Part shown: piece after piece, positions 1-10,444 of the stretch | How positions within the stretch are numbered: the first letter of the stretch is position 1 | How the letters are laid out: each line of letters begins with the position of its first letter | From: Fistulifera solaris | Lineage: Eukaryota > Bacillariophyta > Bacillariophyceae > Naviculales > Stauroneidaceae | DNA length: 64,000 nucleotides | Assembly: GCA_030295235.1 (NCBI GenBank) | Contig: AP026125.1 | Span: forward strand, 806,001-870,000 | Direction of reading: 5' to 3' | Translations under genes and position numbers: made by a program | The notes under the pieces: model-generated | What the model saw: the letters and a program-made list of their open reading frames with translations, nothing else | What the model was told of the DNA's origin: nothing | Database searches by the model: none

Positions 1-502
1 TGCAAAGTCTCTTGATTGGGCCGACTGAAGCACCGAAATAACGGTCCAACTGCGAGCAATCTTTCTGATTTCTTTTAGGGCTTTTAGGCCCCCTAGCCAC
101 AGGCCAGGCCATACTTCCGCCAATTCTGTCGTGTTATAATCTTCGTTTGCTGAGTGGATAATCGACATCGTCGATTGATTGCATGTGTCGAAGGAGAAAA
201 CGATGTTTTCGTCGATCATCATCTCATCACCGACGCTTTTTCTTGTTTGTCTCGCAGACCTCAGACGTGCAGAAGGAGAGTGCGGCCACGATAAGGTTAG
301 AAATGATACTCTGTCGATAAAGGATCTCGATCCCTCTTCGTGGTTCACCGTGCTCCTTAGTGGTTCTATTTCCGTTCGACCATGAAGGAATTAAGTTGAT
401 AAAACACTACCAGTACAAGAGGTATATGGACCTCTTGAAACACTAAATCAAAGTCACTTCAAGAAAAGTAGCAAGAGGGCTTTCCTCGCTAAACGAAATG
501 AC

Positions 503-524
503 TCATGACTTAATCCAGTCGTGA
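503..524. repeat. CACGACTG inverted repeat, copy 1
   Basis: TCATGACTTAATCCAGTCGTGA; on the other strand TCACGACTGG-ATTA-AGTCATGA. One of six non-coding copies of a hairpin with arms CACGACTG and CAGTC(G/A)TGA. Confidence 0.7.
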
Positions 525-727
525 CAAAAGGTCGTCTTCACTTTGGGGTTATAGTAAATCAAAGTGTAAAAGGATCTCGAAGGCTTTCCCACGCAGCAAA
601 TGCAGTAATGCATCTCAAAAAATGCGAATCGCTAGTACAATGCTTCAACAATATTACATTTTCTTATTTCCGTTCATGGAGCTATGTGTTGTCAATGCAA
701 TCCATTTCGGTGTTTGGATTATGACAC

Positions 728-861
728 AGCCGGCAATGTCTTCGATTCCTGACCTTCATGTTTTTACTATGGTCCAAACAGTTGGTTGTACCAATCCACG
801 ACTGGATTTCAGTCATGAGACTGCATCGATCCTTTTGTACAGGCAGCCCGCAGCGCAAATT
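728..861 (+). repeat. Direct duplication, copy 1
   Basis: This segment begins AGCCGGCAATGTCTTCGA and ends in CCCGCAGCGC. It is repeated with substitutions and small indels at 957-1114. The copies share long exact blocks, such as the stretch from CAGTTGGTTGTACCAATC to ACTGGATTTC. No coding frame is conserved between them. Confidence 0.85.
797..818. repeat. CACGACTG inverted repeat, copy 2
   Basis: CACGACTG-GATTT-CAGTCATGA, inside the first copy of the 728-861 duplication. Confidence 0.7.
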
Positions 862-956
862 TTTTGTCTTTTTCGCGTTTAACTATAGTCTCGTTATAAT
901 AATAGATCTAAAGCTAATTAAGCTCTCACCTTAGAATTTCGCGCAATTGCGATTTC

Positions 957-1114
957 AGCCGGCAATGTCTTCGAGTCCTGACCTTCATGTTTTTACTATC
1001 ATCCAGACAGTTGGTTGTACCAATCCACGACTGGATTTCGTCATGACATGAGACGCATCGATCCTTTTGTACTGGTAGTCTACAAGTAGTCTACATGCAG
1101 CCTGCGGCGCGAAA
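957..1114 (+). repeat. Direct duplication, copy 2
   Basis: Second copy of 728-861, about 229 bp downstream. It has a small insertion containing a doubled TAGTCTACA near 1077-1095 and a 1-base loss inside the palindrome at 1026-1046. It ends in CCTGCGGCGCG where copy 1 has CCCGCAGCGC. Confidence 0.85.
1026..1046. repeat. CACGACTG inverted repeat, copy 3
   Basis: CACGACTGGATTTCGTCATGA; it has lost bases in the right arm relative to copy 2, of which it is the duplicate. Confidence 0.6.
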
Positions 1115-1638
1115 AAAGCTGCGGCTAGAGTGGTAATAACGCAGAGAAAAGCATACTCGGAGATCTGTGGATTCATCAGAGCGCGCATGAGTCTTTCTCT
1201 GGTTCGGACGGTTAGTATGCTTCTCCGGAATCCAAGAGAAGGAATGTCAAGACGATTTCCTCCTCATTGGGAAACGGGTTCTGGACTTGCCCTCTACTAG
1301 CACCAGGGCTCTAGGGCTCTAGAACTTTTATACTTGGCAAAGTTCCAGATCGAAATCGGGGTATTTGGAAAAAAAGTCGAATGTCAAAATTGCATTCGAA
1401 CTCCAGGAAAATTAGGAATAAATATTTTTTTTAAAAAAAAGTGCTTTGTGCGCAATAATATTCGAAAACGTGAATTCGCCTGTGCGACATTTACGGGATG
1501 CGAGAGCGAGAAAGCAAGAAAGATGATGAATGAATGAATTGAATGGCAGTTGAGATTATACCTGGTATTTTTATATTAGTCCTGTCCAAGCTGGAGGGAA
1601 TCACACAACAGAAAAAGCGCGTTACCGCTTCTGTTATC

Positions 1639-2547
1639 ATGAACTCCTTCTGCACGGCCGTCCTTCTATCAATCCTGCTGCTTGTTCATCCCGCTGGAGC
1701 GTTTGTGCTACAGGGAAAGAACCTCCAACGCCCGACGGATCATCAATCATCATTCGCTCTTTTCTCGGCACGTCGCCCTGTGATAGCGGGAAACTGGAAA
1801 TTGAACCCTAAAAGTATCGCGGAGGCATCTCAATTACTCAAGCTTTTGCATGCAAACTTTGTTAATCATCGCACTCCAGCTCAACTGGACGTCGAAGTTG
1901 TTGTCTTTCCTCCTTTCCCTTTCCTTCTGGAAGCTCTCTTGGTGCTGCAAGGTTCTGGAATTAAGGTCGGAGCGCAGAATGTTGCGCTTCAGACATCAGG
2001 AGCATATACTGGCGAAGTTTCCGCTCCCATGGTGAGATCCATTGGCGTTGACTATGTCATGCTCGGACATTCGGAACGTCGGGCTATCTTTGGCGAGTCG
2101 GATGCTGACATCAACAAGAAATTACACCTCTGTTTAGCGGAACCAGGTCTTGGTGTCATTCTCTGTGTCGGGGAGACAGAAGATGAATACGAGAGCAAGC
2201 TACTGGCTAGTGTTTGTGACGTTCAAATTCGAAAAGGTTTGAAAGGAGTAAGCATCAGTGACCTCAGTCGCATTATCATCGCCTACGAGCCTGTTTGGGC
2301 CATCGGAACAGGGAAAGTTGCAACACCCGAGCAAGCGCAGGTAGCGCATACTGTCATTCGGAACACTTTAACTGATATGTACGGATATCAAGCAGCCGAT
2401 AGTGTTCGAATTCAATACGGGGGGAGTGTGAATCCTGAGAATGTCGATTCACTGATGAGTATGCCAGATGTTGACGGCGCACTGGTTGGTGGAGCATCAC
2501 TTACGGCCGACGCGTTCACCAGAATTGTGGATGGGGCTATACATTGA
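1639..2547 (+). CDS. TPI: Triose-phosphate isomerase, probably plastid-targeted
   Basis: Interconverts dihydroxyacetone phosphate and glyceraldehyde-3-phosphate. The 302-residue product is about 50 residues longer than the TIM-barrel core. The extra N-terminus starts at the Met of 1639, has a hydrophobic stretch (AVLLSILLLVHPAG) and then an AFVL motif resembling the diatom ASAF cleavage site, so plastid delivery is likely. The core has the substrate residues of AGNWKLNP, the catalytic His in MLGHSERR, the catalytic Glu and flexible loop 6 in AYEPVWAIGTGK, and the phosphate-binding YGGSV and GALVGGASL. An in-frame upstream Met at 1543 would put 32 non-signal-like residues in front of the presequence, so I prefer 1639. 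Intact and intronless. The isomerase call is very secure; the compartment is inferred. Confidence 0.95.
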   Translation: MNSFCTAVLLSILLLVHPAGAFVLQGKNLQRPTDHQSSFALFSARRPVIAGNWKLNPKSIAEASQLLKLLHANFVNHRTPAQLDVEVVVFPPFPFLLEALLVLQGSGIKVGAQNVALQTSGAYTGEVSAPMVRSIGVDYVMLGHSERRAIFGESDADINKKLHLCLAEPGLGVILCVGETEDEYESKLLASVCDVQIRKGLKGVSISDLSRIIIAYEPVWAIGTGKVATPEQAQVAHTVIRNTLTDMYGYQAADSVRIQYGGSVNPENVDSLMSMPDVDGALVGGASLTADAFTRIVDGAIH

Positions 2548-2687
2548 AAGCTCTGCTTGCGTACTAATTTAATGACAATTACCAAATTGTTCTATGAAGC
2601 GAAAATCCATCTATAATTTGCTTGTGATTATTGTTGTTTTTTATCTAGGAACTCACTTACCTTGTCATCCCTTATTGGCTCTCTCGT

Positions 2688-4456
2688 CTATGCTTCTTTC
2701 ACTCCCTCTCCTTCATTTTCCTCCTCATCACTGTCTTGAGCACCGTCGCCTTCTGGAATTTGGTATTCCATTGCGATATCCCAACGAGAGCCAGGAGCTC
2801 GGCTACTGACGTATTTGACAAAACGCATTGTCCCCGTGTCTCGCAAGACAAGTGACAAAGTGTTATTGTTAGCTGAAACACTCAAGAGTTCGCCACCATC
2901 TTCATCGGCTGGATTGTACTCCTCGTCAACTCCTTCTTCTTCGTCTGCTTCGATGTAACACTCGAAGCCACCAACATTTCCCGACTCCCATGATTCATCT
3001 TCTTCGTCCTCAATTGGACTTTCGATATCATCTTTGCTTCCTTCCATTGTTGTTGATATCGCATCACGCACAGGACTATTCACCACAAAACACATCGTGG
3101 CATCCAACACGGGGGTTCATCTTGCCCCAACAACAAGCCATGGTGTGCTACTGTGTAATCGAGTCCGGGACGAAACCGTCGCGTTTTACCTCGGTACGCG
3201 GTTGGCGGTGTCAAATTGGTCACAGCAGCCAGCCATCGCCCAAACTGCGGCGACTGCAGCACTTCCGACCGTAATTGGGATAATTTGGACCCTAGCGTAT
3301 CTTTCGAATCGGGTCCAGCAATACATTCTAGATGGCGTTGCTTGTGAGGAGGTCCCACCAACTTCCACTCCTGTGTTACGCCCCTGGAATAGGAAGAAGA
3401 TTTCAAAGCAATATCTGCAGCTTTCAGTTCTTCCTGCGAAGGAATCACATCCGACCGGAAAAAGTTTTGAAGTTGGACTGCGGACTCGTCTTGAAAAGCA
3501 TCATTGATCTGTTTGATCTCGGAAGGTTGAATGTAAGTCGCGTCAAGGTAGTTGGCCAGGTAGTCGAGATCTTCTTTCGTTAAAGATGCATCAGCTGACG
3601 TTTCAACGTCAGTACTTTCGACCAAAGGCTCGTACGGCCCGTCTCCTGTACTGTCATCATCGTCTTCTCCTTTGACCTGTTTGAGCATTTGCAGAGTAGG
3701 CATGTGCTGATGGTGCATTTGCGAAGGATCTTTGTAATGATACCAACCCTGTAAACTTAGTCTGGGTCTCGATCCAAATACTTCTTGTACCGCATGAAAG
3801 GAAACTCCTGGTTCTACTTTGAACATTGCTAGATGGTTCCTCAACGGGCGATGAACCTTGGAGGGTATCGCATCGGGTATTTTCTTGGCTTCTCCTTCTT
3901 TCGACGGATACAGTTCTAACGCCCCACCTTCTTCTTCCGTCCAATCTTCTTCGGTCAAATACAAAATATAGGAAAGACAACGTGTGGTGATGACATCGTC
4001 ATGACACAACAAGTGGCATCCGGTCGTATGGCAGTTACAAGCACAATCCACCCGATCCGCCAGAGTATCGCGCGGCAAACCGGCGACATCCTCCATAAAG
4101 TGACGCCATTCCGTACTGTACAGCAGATCGCGCAACTGCAGAACCGGTCCGCTCGATTGGAGGTTGGCCAAATCAATGGATTGATAGAACTTGAACAAAT
4201 CACTTTCCTTGAATGTCATGGAAGAATTCTGCTTAATTTCTTCAACGACTTGATCCAGAAAGACCGTATCGAATAGATGGGGCAAGATCACATGCGGATA
4301 TGGCGTGTTGGAAGTATATTCCGTAGCGAATTTGTCGCGTTGCGATAAGATGGTAGCCGATATCGGGGCGAGAGGATCTTCGGTTTTGGCTTTCTTCGGT
4401 GCCGGCTTGACTTGATCCTCGACCGCTGCTTCCGACGATGATTCTTGGTTTGTCAT
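2688..4456 (-). CDS. OGFOD1: OGFOD1/Tpa1-type prolyl 3-hydroxylase, one frameshift
   Basis: 2-oxoglutarate/Fe(II) dioxygenase of the family that hydroxylates a proline of ribosomal protein uS12. The start at 4456 (MTNQESSS) opens a Lys/Ser-rich tail before the first double-stranded beta-helix. Iron ligands fit the HxD pair in CHLLCHDD and the later His of VSFHAVQEV; the 2-oxoglutarate-binding Arg fits SRPRLSLQGW. The C-terminal catalytically dead second domain follows, with an acidic insert. The frame breaks at a G5 run (3111-3115 on +, C5 in the gene): the expected reading DYTVAHHGLLLGQDEP continues as VLDATMCFVV in another frame. One added C restores a 589-residue protein (human about 540). 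Head-to-head with SDHA, 465 bp apart. A 36-bp intron could not explain the break. The family call is strong; uS12 as substrate is from family knowledge. Confidence 0.88.
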
Positions 4457-4921
4457 TTTAAAAGTAGCAATACCCTTACTTGTTAGAAAGAGTTTAAACG
4501 GAGTAGTAATTGCAATCGGATTGTATGGAGCCAACAAAAAGACGAAAGATTTTTTTCTTTTTGGTTCGGATCGTCGGCTGCATGCGAAAAATTGGATGGC
4601 TCGTGACAAACGGGACCGTAGGGTCACGGTATGGACGTCAGTAGATTTCCGTTCGACAAAAGGTATGATGACGCGGTCGTATCTGGGGACAATCTACGAT
4701 GACATAAAACGTCATGTAAGATCGCATATTGTCATTTGTGTAGGTTTTAACGCCTTGCTTGTCCTTGCGGTTTTGCTTTCGCTCCGTCTGAGATATGCTG
4801 CGACGCGAACCTTCTCTCCTGCTTCGACCAGCGGATCTTCCCTTTTGCGTTCTTTCCTCGGCATTTCATTGTGGCTTTCGGGCGGTGACTGTAGTTCTCA
4901 ACATAATAATTATTCATCAAT
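4457..4921. promoter_or_regulatory. Shared intergenic region between OGFOD1 and SDHA
   Basis: Divergent spacer of 465 bp that must hold both promoters. I see no recognisable TATA box or repeated site. The open frames within it are short and unlike known proteins. Confidence 0.4.
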
Positions 4922-6886
4922 ATGCTTTCATCTGCTTCCAAACGTTTCGCTTTGCACCAAGTCGTATCGAAGCAGGCCAACCGATGCCTTTCGACGATGA
5001 AAGGCGATTACACGGTCGTCGATCACACGTACGATGCCGTAGTCGTAGGGGCGGGTGGGTCTGGTTTGCGTGCGGCGATGGGTTTGAGTGAAGCCGGTTT
5101 CAAGACAGCCTGTGTGACCAAATTGTTCCCCACGCGCAGTCACACGGTCGCCGCGCAAGGAGGCATTAATGCGGCACTCGGAAACATGACGGAAGACGAT
5201 TGGCGCTGGCATATGTACGATACGGTCAAGGGAAGTGACTGGTTGGGTGATCAAGATGCGATTCATTACATGTGTAGAGAAGCACCCAAGGCAGTGTTAG
5301 AACTAGAAGAATTTGGTATGCCTTTTTCACGTACGGAAGAAGGAAAGATCTATCAACGTGCTTTCGGGGGACAGTCATTGAAATTTGGAAAGGAGGTCAA
5401 GCGTACCGCTGTGCTGCAGCTGCCGATCGAACGGGCCATGCCATGTTGCACACACTTTACGGAAGATCCCTGGCTTTTGATACAACTTATTTCATTGAAT
5501 ACTTTGCATTAGACCTTTTGATGGATGACAACGGAGCTTGCGTCGGGGTAATTGTTCTTAACATGGAAGACGGCTCGATTCATCGCATTCATGCGAAAAA
5601 TACGGTTCTGGCTACGGGTGGATACGGTCGTGCCTACTTCTCCTGTACTTCGGCACACACTTGCACTGGAGATGGGAACGCGATGGCGTTACGAAAGGGT
5701 TTGTCGAATCAAGACAACGAGTTTGTACAGTTTCATCCGACCGGAATTTACGGAGCTGGTTGTCTCATGACCGAAGGTTGCCGTGGAGAAGGAGGTATCT
5801 TGCGGAACTCGGAGGGTGAACGATTCATGGAGCGATATGCTCCGTCGGCTAAAGATTTGGCCAGTCGTGATGTTGTGAGTCGAGCCATGACGATGGAGAT
5901 TCGTGAAGGACGCGGTGTTGGACCCAAGAAGGACCACGTAAGTTCAATCGCGATGGTGTCATTGGATCTTCGAATTTGATTTACAAGTCTCACTATCTTT
6001 GCTGCTTGAACAGATTTACTTGCATTTGGACCACCTTCCAGCGGATTTACTTGCACAACGTCTACCTGGAATCAGTGAGACTGCTGCCATCTTTGCCGGC
6101 GTCGATGTTACCAAGGAACCCATCCCTGTTCTTCCGACCGTTCACTACAACATGGGCGGCATTCCCACAAATCATCACGGAGAAGTTATCAAAACCGTAT
6201 TTGAGAGCAAGGGTAACTTCGTAGGGGATGGAATCGTTCCTGGGTTGTTTGCCGCTGGAGAAGTTGCCAGTGCATCCGTACATGGTGCTAACCGCCTTGG
6301 CGCCAACTCGCTCCTAGATATTGTGGTATTCGGTCGCGCTTGTGCCCTTCGTATAGCAGAAACAAGCAAACCGGGTGACAAGATCCCGGACTTGAAGGCG
6401 GATGCTGGGTTCGATAGTATTGAATACCTCGACAATCTACGATACAAAGAAGGTACTTGCACACCATCACAGGTTCGTTCGGAGATGCAGTCCACTATGC
6501 AAGAGCATGCCGCTGTTTATCGTACGACGGAGCTGCTCGAGGAAGGCGCAAAGAAGATTGACGAGGTTGTTAAAAAGTTCGATGATGTTTATGTGACAGA
6601 CAAGTCTCTTATTTGGAATACGGATTTGGTCGAGACACTCGAATTGCGTAACTTATTGGCCTGTGCTTCTACAACCATGCATGGTGCAAACAACCGCAAG
6701 GAGAGTCGTGGTGCTCATGCTCATGAAGACCACCCAAATCGCGACGACGAGAACTGGATGAAACACACTCTTGCATACTTTGATCCAGAAACGGGAAAGA
6801 CTACGTTGAACTACCGTCCTGTGCATAATTTCACACTTGATGAAGAAGAATGCCAAGTGGTTCCTCCAATGGCTCGCGTTTACTAA
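4922..6886 (+). CDS. SDHA: Succinate dehydrogenase flavoprotein subunit, mitochondrial; one intron, one frameshift
   Basis: FAD subunit of complex II: oxidises succinate to fumarate in the TCA cycle and passes electrons to the iron-sulfur subunit. The first about 25 residues (Ser/Arg/Lys-rich, few acidic) look like a mitochondrial presequence. Then come the FAD-binding [13 protein letters not shown], the flavin-attachment region [16 protein letters not shown] (His is the covalent FAD site), the active-site blocks [13 protein letters not shown] and [11 protein letters not shown], and [10 protein letters not shown]. The intron is 5938-6013 (GTAAGT...CAG), joining KKDH to IYLHLDHL. Near 5391-5393 one G is missing (AAAGGAGG for AAAGGGAGG), so the frame jumps from LKFGK to the conserved GGQAYRC reading. 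With it restored the product is 629 residues, normal for SDHA. The frameshift is most likely a sequence error, since the gene is essential and otherwise perfect. Confidence 0.95.
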
Positions 6887-7316
6887 TTTAGAGTAAGGTC
6901 AAGATAGAATAGTCAGCGTCGAAAATGATTAAACTTTGGACTGCGGCTACATCTTATCTTTCATCGCTCGTTATAGCTGAGGGAACACCTAGCAATAGAA
7001 CAAATGGATAAGCCACCTTGAGTCAAAGTGACAATGATCCTAGTCTCTAGCATCACTTCCCCGCATTTTTCTGGAAACCTTTTTCGACGGTCATTATTTT
7101 CGGTCACAAAGACCACTGGGTGTACTTATTCGCGGATACTTCGGATCAGCAACAAGAGGCACTTTTGCCTTCACACTTTTTTCAACAACTTTCCGCCTTT
7201 TTCCGTCTATCAGGAAAGGTCTTGGGACGATATCCTTTCAAGCTCGAAAGTCAAGAAAATAACAAGAAGCATTACAAAGCCGGAGAAGCAGTTGAACGAA
7301 TAAAGACCTTACCAAG
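6887..7316. other. Intergenic, nothing recognised
   Basis: A 430-bp gap between SDHA and the EF-hand gene. Two overlapping frames (91 and 126 codons) run through it and into the next gene on the same strand, but neither has a recognisable domain, and the second ends inside the EF-hand gene's exons. I take them as chance frames; the region probably carries the SDHA terminator and the EF-hand promoter. Confidence 0.4.
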
Positions 7317-7895
7317 ATGGGATTCAGTGAGGACGAGATCAAAGAGTACCAGGAGCTGTATGAGGCCTTTTCGCAAGATAAGGACGGAAATGATAGAGGT
7401 ACATCCACCTGTCTCTTGCCACCTACTTGTCGTTGTATTCTCACATTGTAACTTTCAGGATACATTGAAGCAAAAGACTTTCGGGAATATGTTCGAATGA
7501 TTGGAGGGAATCCATCGGAGAAGAAATTAGACGAGTGGGTCAAAAAGGTACGTGCGCGAATGGTCGTAATCAATCTTTATTGGCATGGAGACACTATCTA
7601 ATCGAGCTCTTCATCTTCAGGTTGGAAAAAGATCGACTTTCAAACTCTATTGAAATTTATTCCGACAGTTCTAGCGGAAGATAAAGATAGTGTGGAAGAC
7701 TTGATTGAATGCTTCAAAGTATTCGACAAGGACGGTTCTGGCTTTATTAGTATTCAGGAGCTTCGGCACATTTACTGTGGAATGGGTGAGAAGTTCTCGG
7801 ACGAAGAGTTCGCAGAAATGGCAAAAGATATCGACGACGGTAGCGGAATGGTTGCTTATGAGGATTTTGCAAAAGCCATTTTGTCTGGTGCCTAA
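7317..7895 (+). CDS. EF-hand protein of the calmodulin/centrin/myosin light chain type; two introns, one frameshift
   Basis: Calcium-sensor family protein of about 148 residues, the length of calmodulin. Exons 7317-7398, 7459-7547 and 7621-7895 join through GT-AG introns of 60 and 73 bp. The start MGFSEDEIKEYQELYEAF is a classic EF-hand N-helix. The first loop (DKDGNDRGYIE) is one residue irregular, the second is eroded. The third is canonical (DKDGSGFISIQE), the fourth is DIDDGSGMVAYEDF. Exon 3 begins GTTGGAAAAAG with A5 at 7626-7630: one more A is needed to continue VGKKIDFQ into LLKFIPTV, and only then are the exon lengths divisible by three. With two weak loops it may be a light chain or calmodulin-like protein rather than calmodulin; the partner cannot be told. 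Confidence 0.85.
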
Positions 7896-8219
7896 GAATA
7901 TCCAGGATTTTTTCTGCACCAACTACTGATTCCAGCTCGACAAGCTCAGAGAATAAAGTCACAACGCAACGGACCTTTTTGATAGTCATCTTTAAATTAG
8001 GCCTACCTTTATCTTAGATGCGAAAGAAGGATGGTTAGAAGTAAAATTTTACATTTTACAAACTAAAAAGTTCTCAGTTAGAACTAAATGCCACAACTTG
8101 AATATGGGGCATCGCTATCATAGCCCCTAGCCGTAAAAACCGACATCTCGCATAAAAACGGCTGACGTTAGATGTCTAGAGTCGATCTTAAACGTGACTC
8201 AATAACGGTGATGAATAAA

Positions 8220-8795
8220 TCGGTGTTTGCGATAATGAACATGCAGAAATTCTGTGGATGGTCCAGAAATTCTGGACCGTCGGCGTCTTCGGTCATACAG
8301 AAATTCTGTGATTGTCGTTCCAAAAATTCTGGTTTCGGTGTTTGTGATCATGAACTTGCAGAAATTCTGTGGTTGGTCCAGAACTTCTGGACCATTGGTG
8401 TCTTCGGTCATACAGAAATTCTGTGATTGTCGTTCCAAAAATTCTGGTTTCGGTGTTTGTGATCATGAACTTGCAGAAATTCTGTGGTTGGTCCAGAACT
8501 TCTGGACCATTGGTGTCTTCGGTCATACAGAAATTCTGTGGTCGTCGTTCCAGAAATTCGTTCGCAATCATGAACTTGCAGAAATTCTGTGGTTGTTCCA
8601 GAAATTCTGGACAATAGGTGTCCGGTCATACAGAAATTCTGTGGTCGTCGTTCCAGAAATTCTGGAATCGGTGTTTGCGACCATGAACTTGCAAAAATTC
8701 TGTGGATGGTCCAGAAATTCAGGACCACCGGTGTGTCCGGTCATACAGAAATTCTGTGGTTGTCGTTCCAGAAATTATGGAAGAATGAATCATAA
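8220..8795. repeat. Tandem array of a 115-bp unit, five copies
   Basis: Unit starts (GATAATGAAC or GATCATGAAC and variants) fall near 8231, 8346, 8461, 8566 and 8679, so the period is 115 bp except for a 10-bp loss in the fourth interval. Each unit holds about four copies of the near-palindrome CAGAAATTCTG/CCAGAAATTCTGG, alternating with GGTCC, TCGTTCC and GGTCATA spacers. Long frames are open on both strands only because the unit lacks stops; they encode periodic, low-information peptides. Not a CRISPR: the whole unit repeats and nothing between is unique. Confidence 0.95.
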
Positions 8796-9078
8796 AACAT
8801 AGACTATGAACTATTGTTTGTACAGCAACAATGATCAATACACAGACAACTCTTTCAGAAGTTCTGCAATTATAAGCTTTGTTTGCAATATGATGAACGC
8901 TTCAAATGAAAATGAAGATTGATTAGTGAGTATAGTATTTCAAACAGTTGGAGCGATTTCTTTACGGCAGGCAAGACACTATAGTCCGTGACTCACCTGC
9001 TCGATTTTTGACGACCTCGTTGCAGAACCCAAAAATCTAAACGGTAAATTTTGTAGAATACTACTAATAACCTTTGCA

Positions 9079-10337
9079 TGACCCTTGTTGTTCGGTTCAT
9101 GACTACTATACAATCCAGTCTTGGCTAGAGTAAAGCAACACTCCGTTCTATAGTGGAAATTCATCTTCTCGATCCTCGGATTTTCGACTTGAAAAAGGAA
9201 CTCTTAAAAAGTCATTCAATATCATCATTGCTGCGACGTTAGTTACCCGTAACTAAAAATTTATATTCGCAGTTGAATGACAATGGACGGATGCGAGAGA
9301 CGCATAACGGAACCCTTTGTTGTTCGGTTCATGACTACTGCACAATCCAGTCTTGGCTGGCATAAACTAACACTTTGTTCTATAGTGGAATTTTAAAGGT
9401 GTCGATCTTCTCGGATTTTCGACGTGAAAGAAAAAGGAACTCTTTACATATAGTTCAGACTCATCATTGCTGCAATTTTAGCTACCCGTAACTAAAATTA
9501 TAGTCGCAGTCAAATGATAATGGACGGATGCGAGAGACGCAAAACGGAACCCTTAGTTGTTCGGTTCACGAGTACTGCACAATCCAGAGTTGGCTGGCGT
9601 AAACTAACACTCCGTTTCATAGTGGAAATTCAAGGTGTCGATCCTCGGATTATTGCGACGTGAAAATAAAAGAAACTCTTAACAAGTCATTCAGAATCAT
9701 CATTGTTGCAAGTTTATTCACCCGTAATCATAAACATAATCGCAGTCGAATGACAATGGACGGATGCGAGAGACGCAAAACGGAACCCTTTGTTGTTCGG
9801 TTCATGACTACTGCACAATCCAGTCTTGGCTGGCGTAAACTAACACTCCGTTTCATAGTGGAAATTCAAGGTGTCGATTCTCGGATTTTCGACGTGAAAA
9901 AAAGGAACTCTTTACATATAGTTCAGACTCATCATTGCTGCAACTTTAGCTACCCGTAACTAAAATTATAGTCGCAGTCAAATGATAATGGACGGATGCG
10001 AGAGACGCAAAACGAAACCCTTTGTTGTTCGGTTCACGACTACTGCACAATCCAGTCTTGGCTGGCGTAAACTAACACACCGTTTCAAAGTGGAAATTCA
10101 AGGTGTCGATCCTCGGATTATTTCGACGTGAAAATAAAAGAAACTTTTAACAAGTCATTCAGAATCATCATTGTTGCAAGTTTATTCACCCGTAATCATA
10201 ATCATATTCTCAGTCGAATGACAATGGACGGATGCGAGAGACGCATAACGGAACCATTTGTTGTTCGGTTCATGACTACTGCACAATCCAGTCTTGGCTG
10301 GCGTAAATTAACACTTTGTTCCATAGTGGAATTTTAC
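9079..10337. repeat. Tandem array of an about 235-bp unit with a 468-bp dimeric order
   Basis: The landmark (C/T)AATGGACGGATGCGAGAG recurs at about 9281, 9518, 9754, 9986 and 10222, steps of 237, 236, 232 and 236 bp. A partial unit precedes it from about 9079. Units alternate: those at 9518 and 9986 read TAATGG and share TTACATATAGTTCAGAC; those at 9754 and 10222 read CAATGG and share AACAAGTCATTCAGAATC. So the array looks like 468-bp dimers. No coding potential is shared across units. The last unit ends about 100 bp before the nibrin start. Confidence 0.95.
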
Positions 10338-10444
10338 CGTTCAGATTATTCATGCAGAACCCGCCGCTCGTTCTCATTGCGTTCGAAATGATTGCCTTTG
10401 TTGAAATCGATAAGCCTACAAATTCTGTATAAACGAGGCATTAA

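Larger units (their letters stand above)
1..1638. other. Non-coding segment with a diverged duplication and palindromes
   Basis: I see no convincing gene here. Open frames are short (68 codons or fewer, one of 86), overlap in several frames and match no family I know. The segment holds a direct duplication (728-861 and 957-1114) and three copies of a short inverted repeat (503-524, 797-818, 1026-1046), listed separately. The last 300 bases are A/T-rich with A and T runs near 1410-1440 and presumably contain the promoter of the triose-phosphate isomerase gene; I cannot point to a specific site. Confidence 0.5.

Noticed and set aside
179-385. 68-codon frame with a hydrophobic start (MFSSIIISSPTLFLVCLADL)
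   Set aside because: Could be a signal peptide, but it is short, has no downstream exon I can justify, and has no recognised homology.
3080-3115. A tiny intron in OGFOD1 instead of a frameshift
   Set aside because: The GT...AG candidate is about 36 bp, far below the 60-276 bp seen in other genes here, and would remove the conserved VLDATMCFVV strand.
8220-8795. CRISPR-like array or heat-shock elements
   Set aside because: The entire unit repeats with no unique spacers. GAAATTC has one base between GAA and TTC, whereas heat-shock elements need two (GAANNTTC).
8172-8802. Long open frames (up to 182 codons +, 106 codons -) in the 115-bp repeat
   Set aside because: They exist because the unit has few stops in any frame; 115 is not a multiple of three and the peptides cycle through frames. 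No domain or start context.
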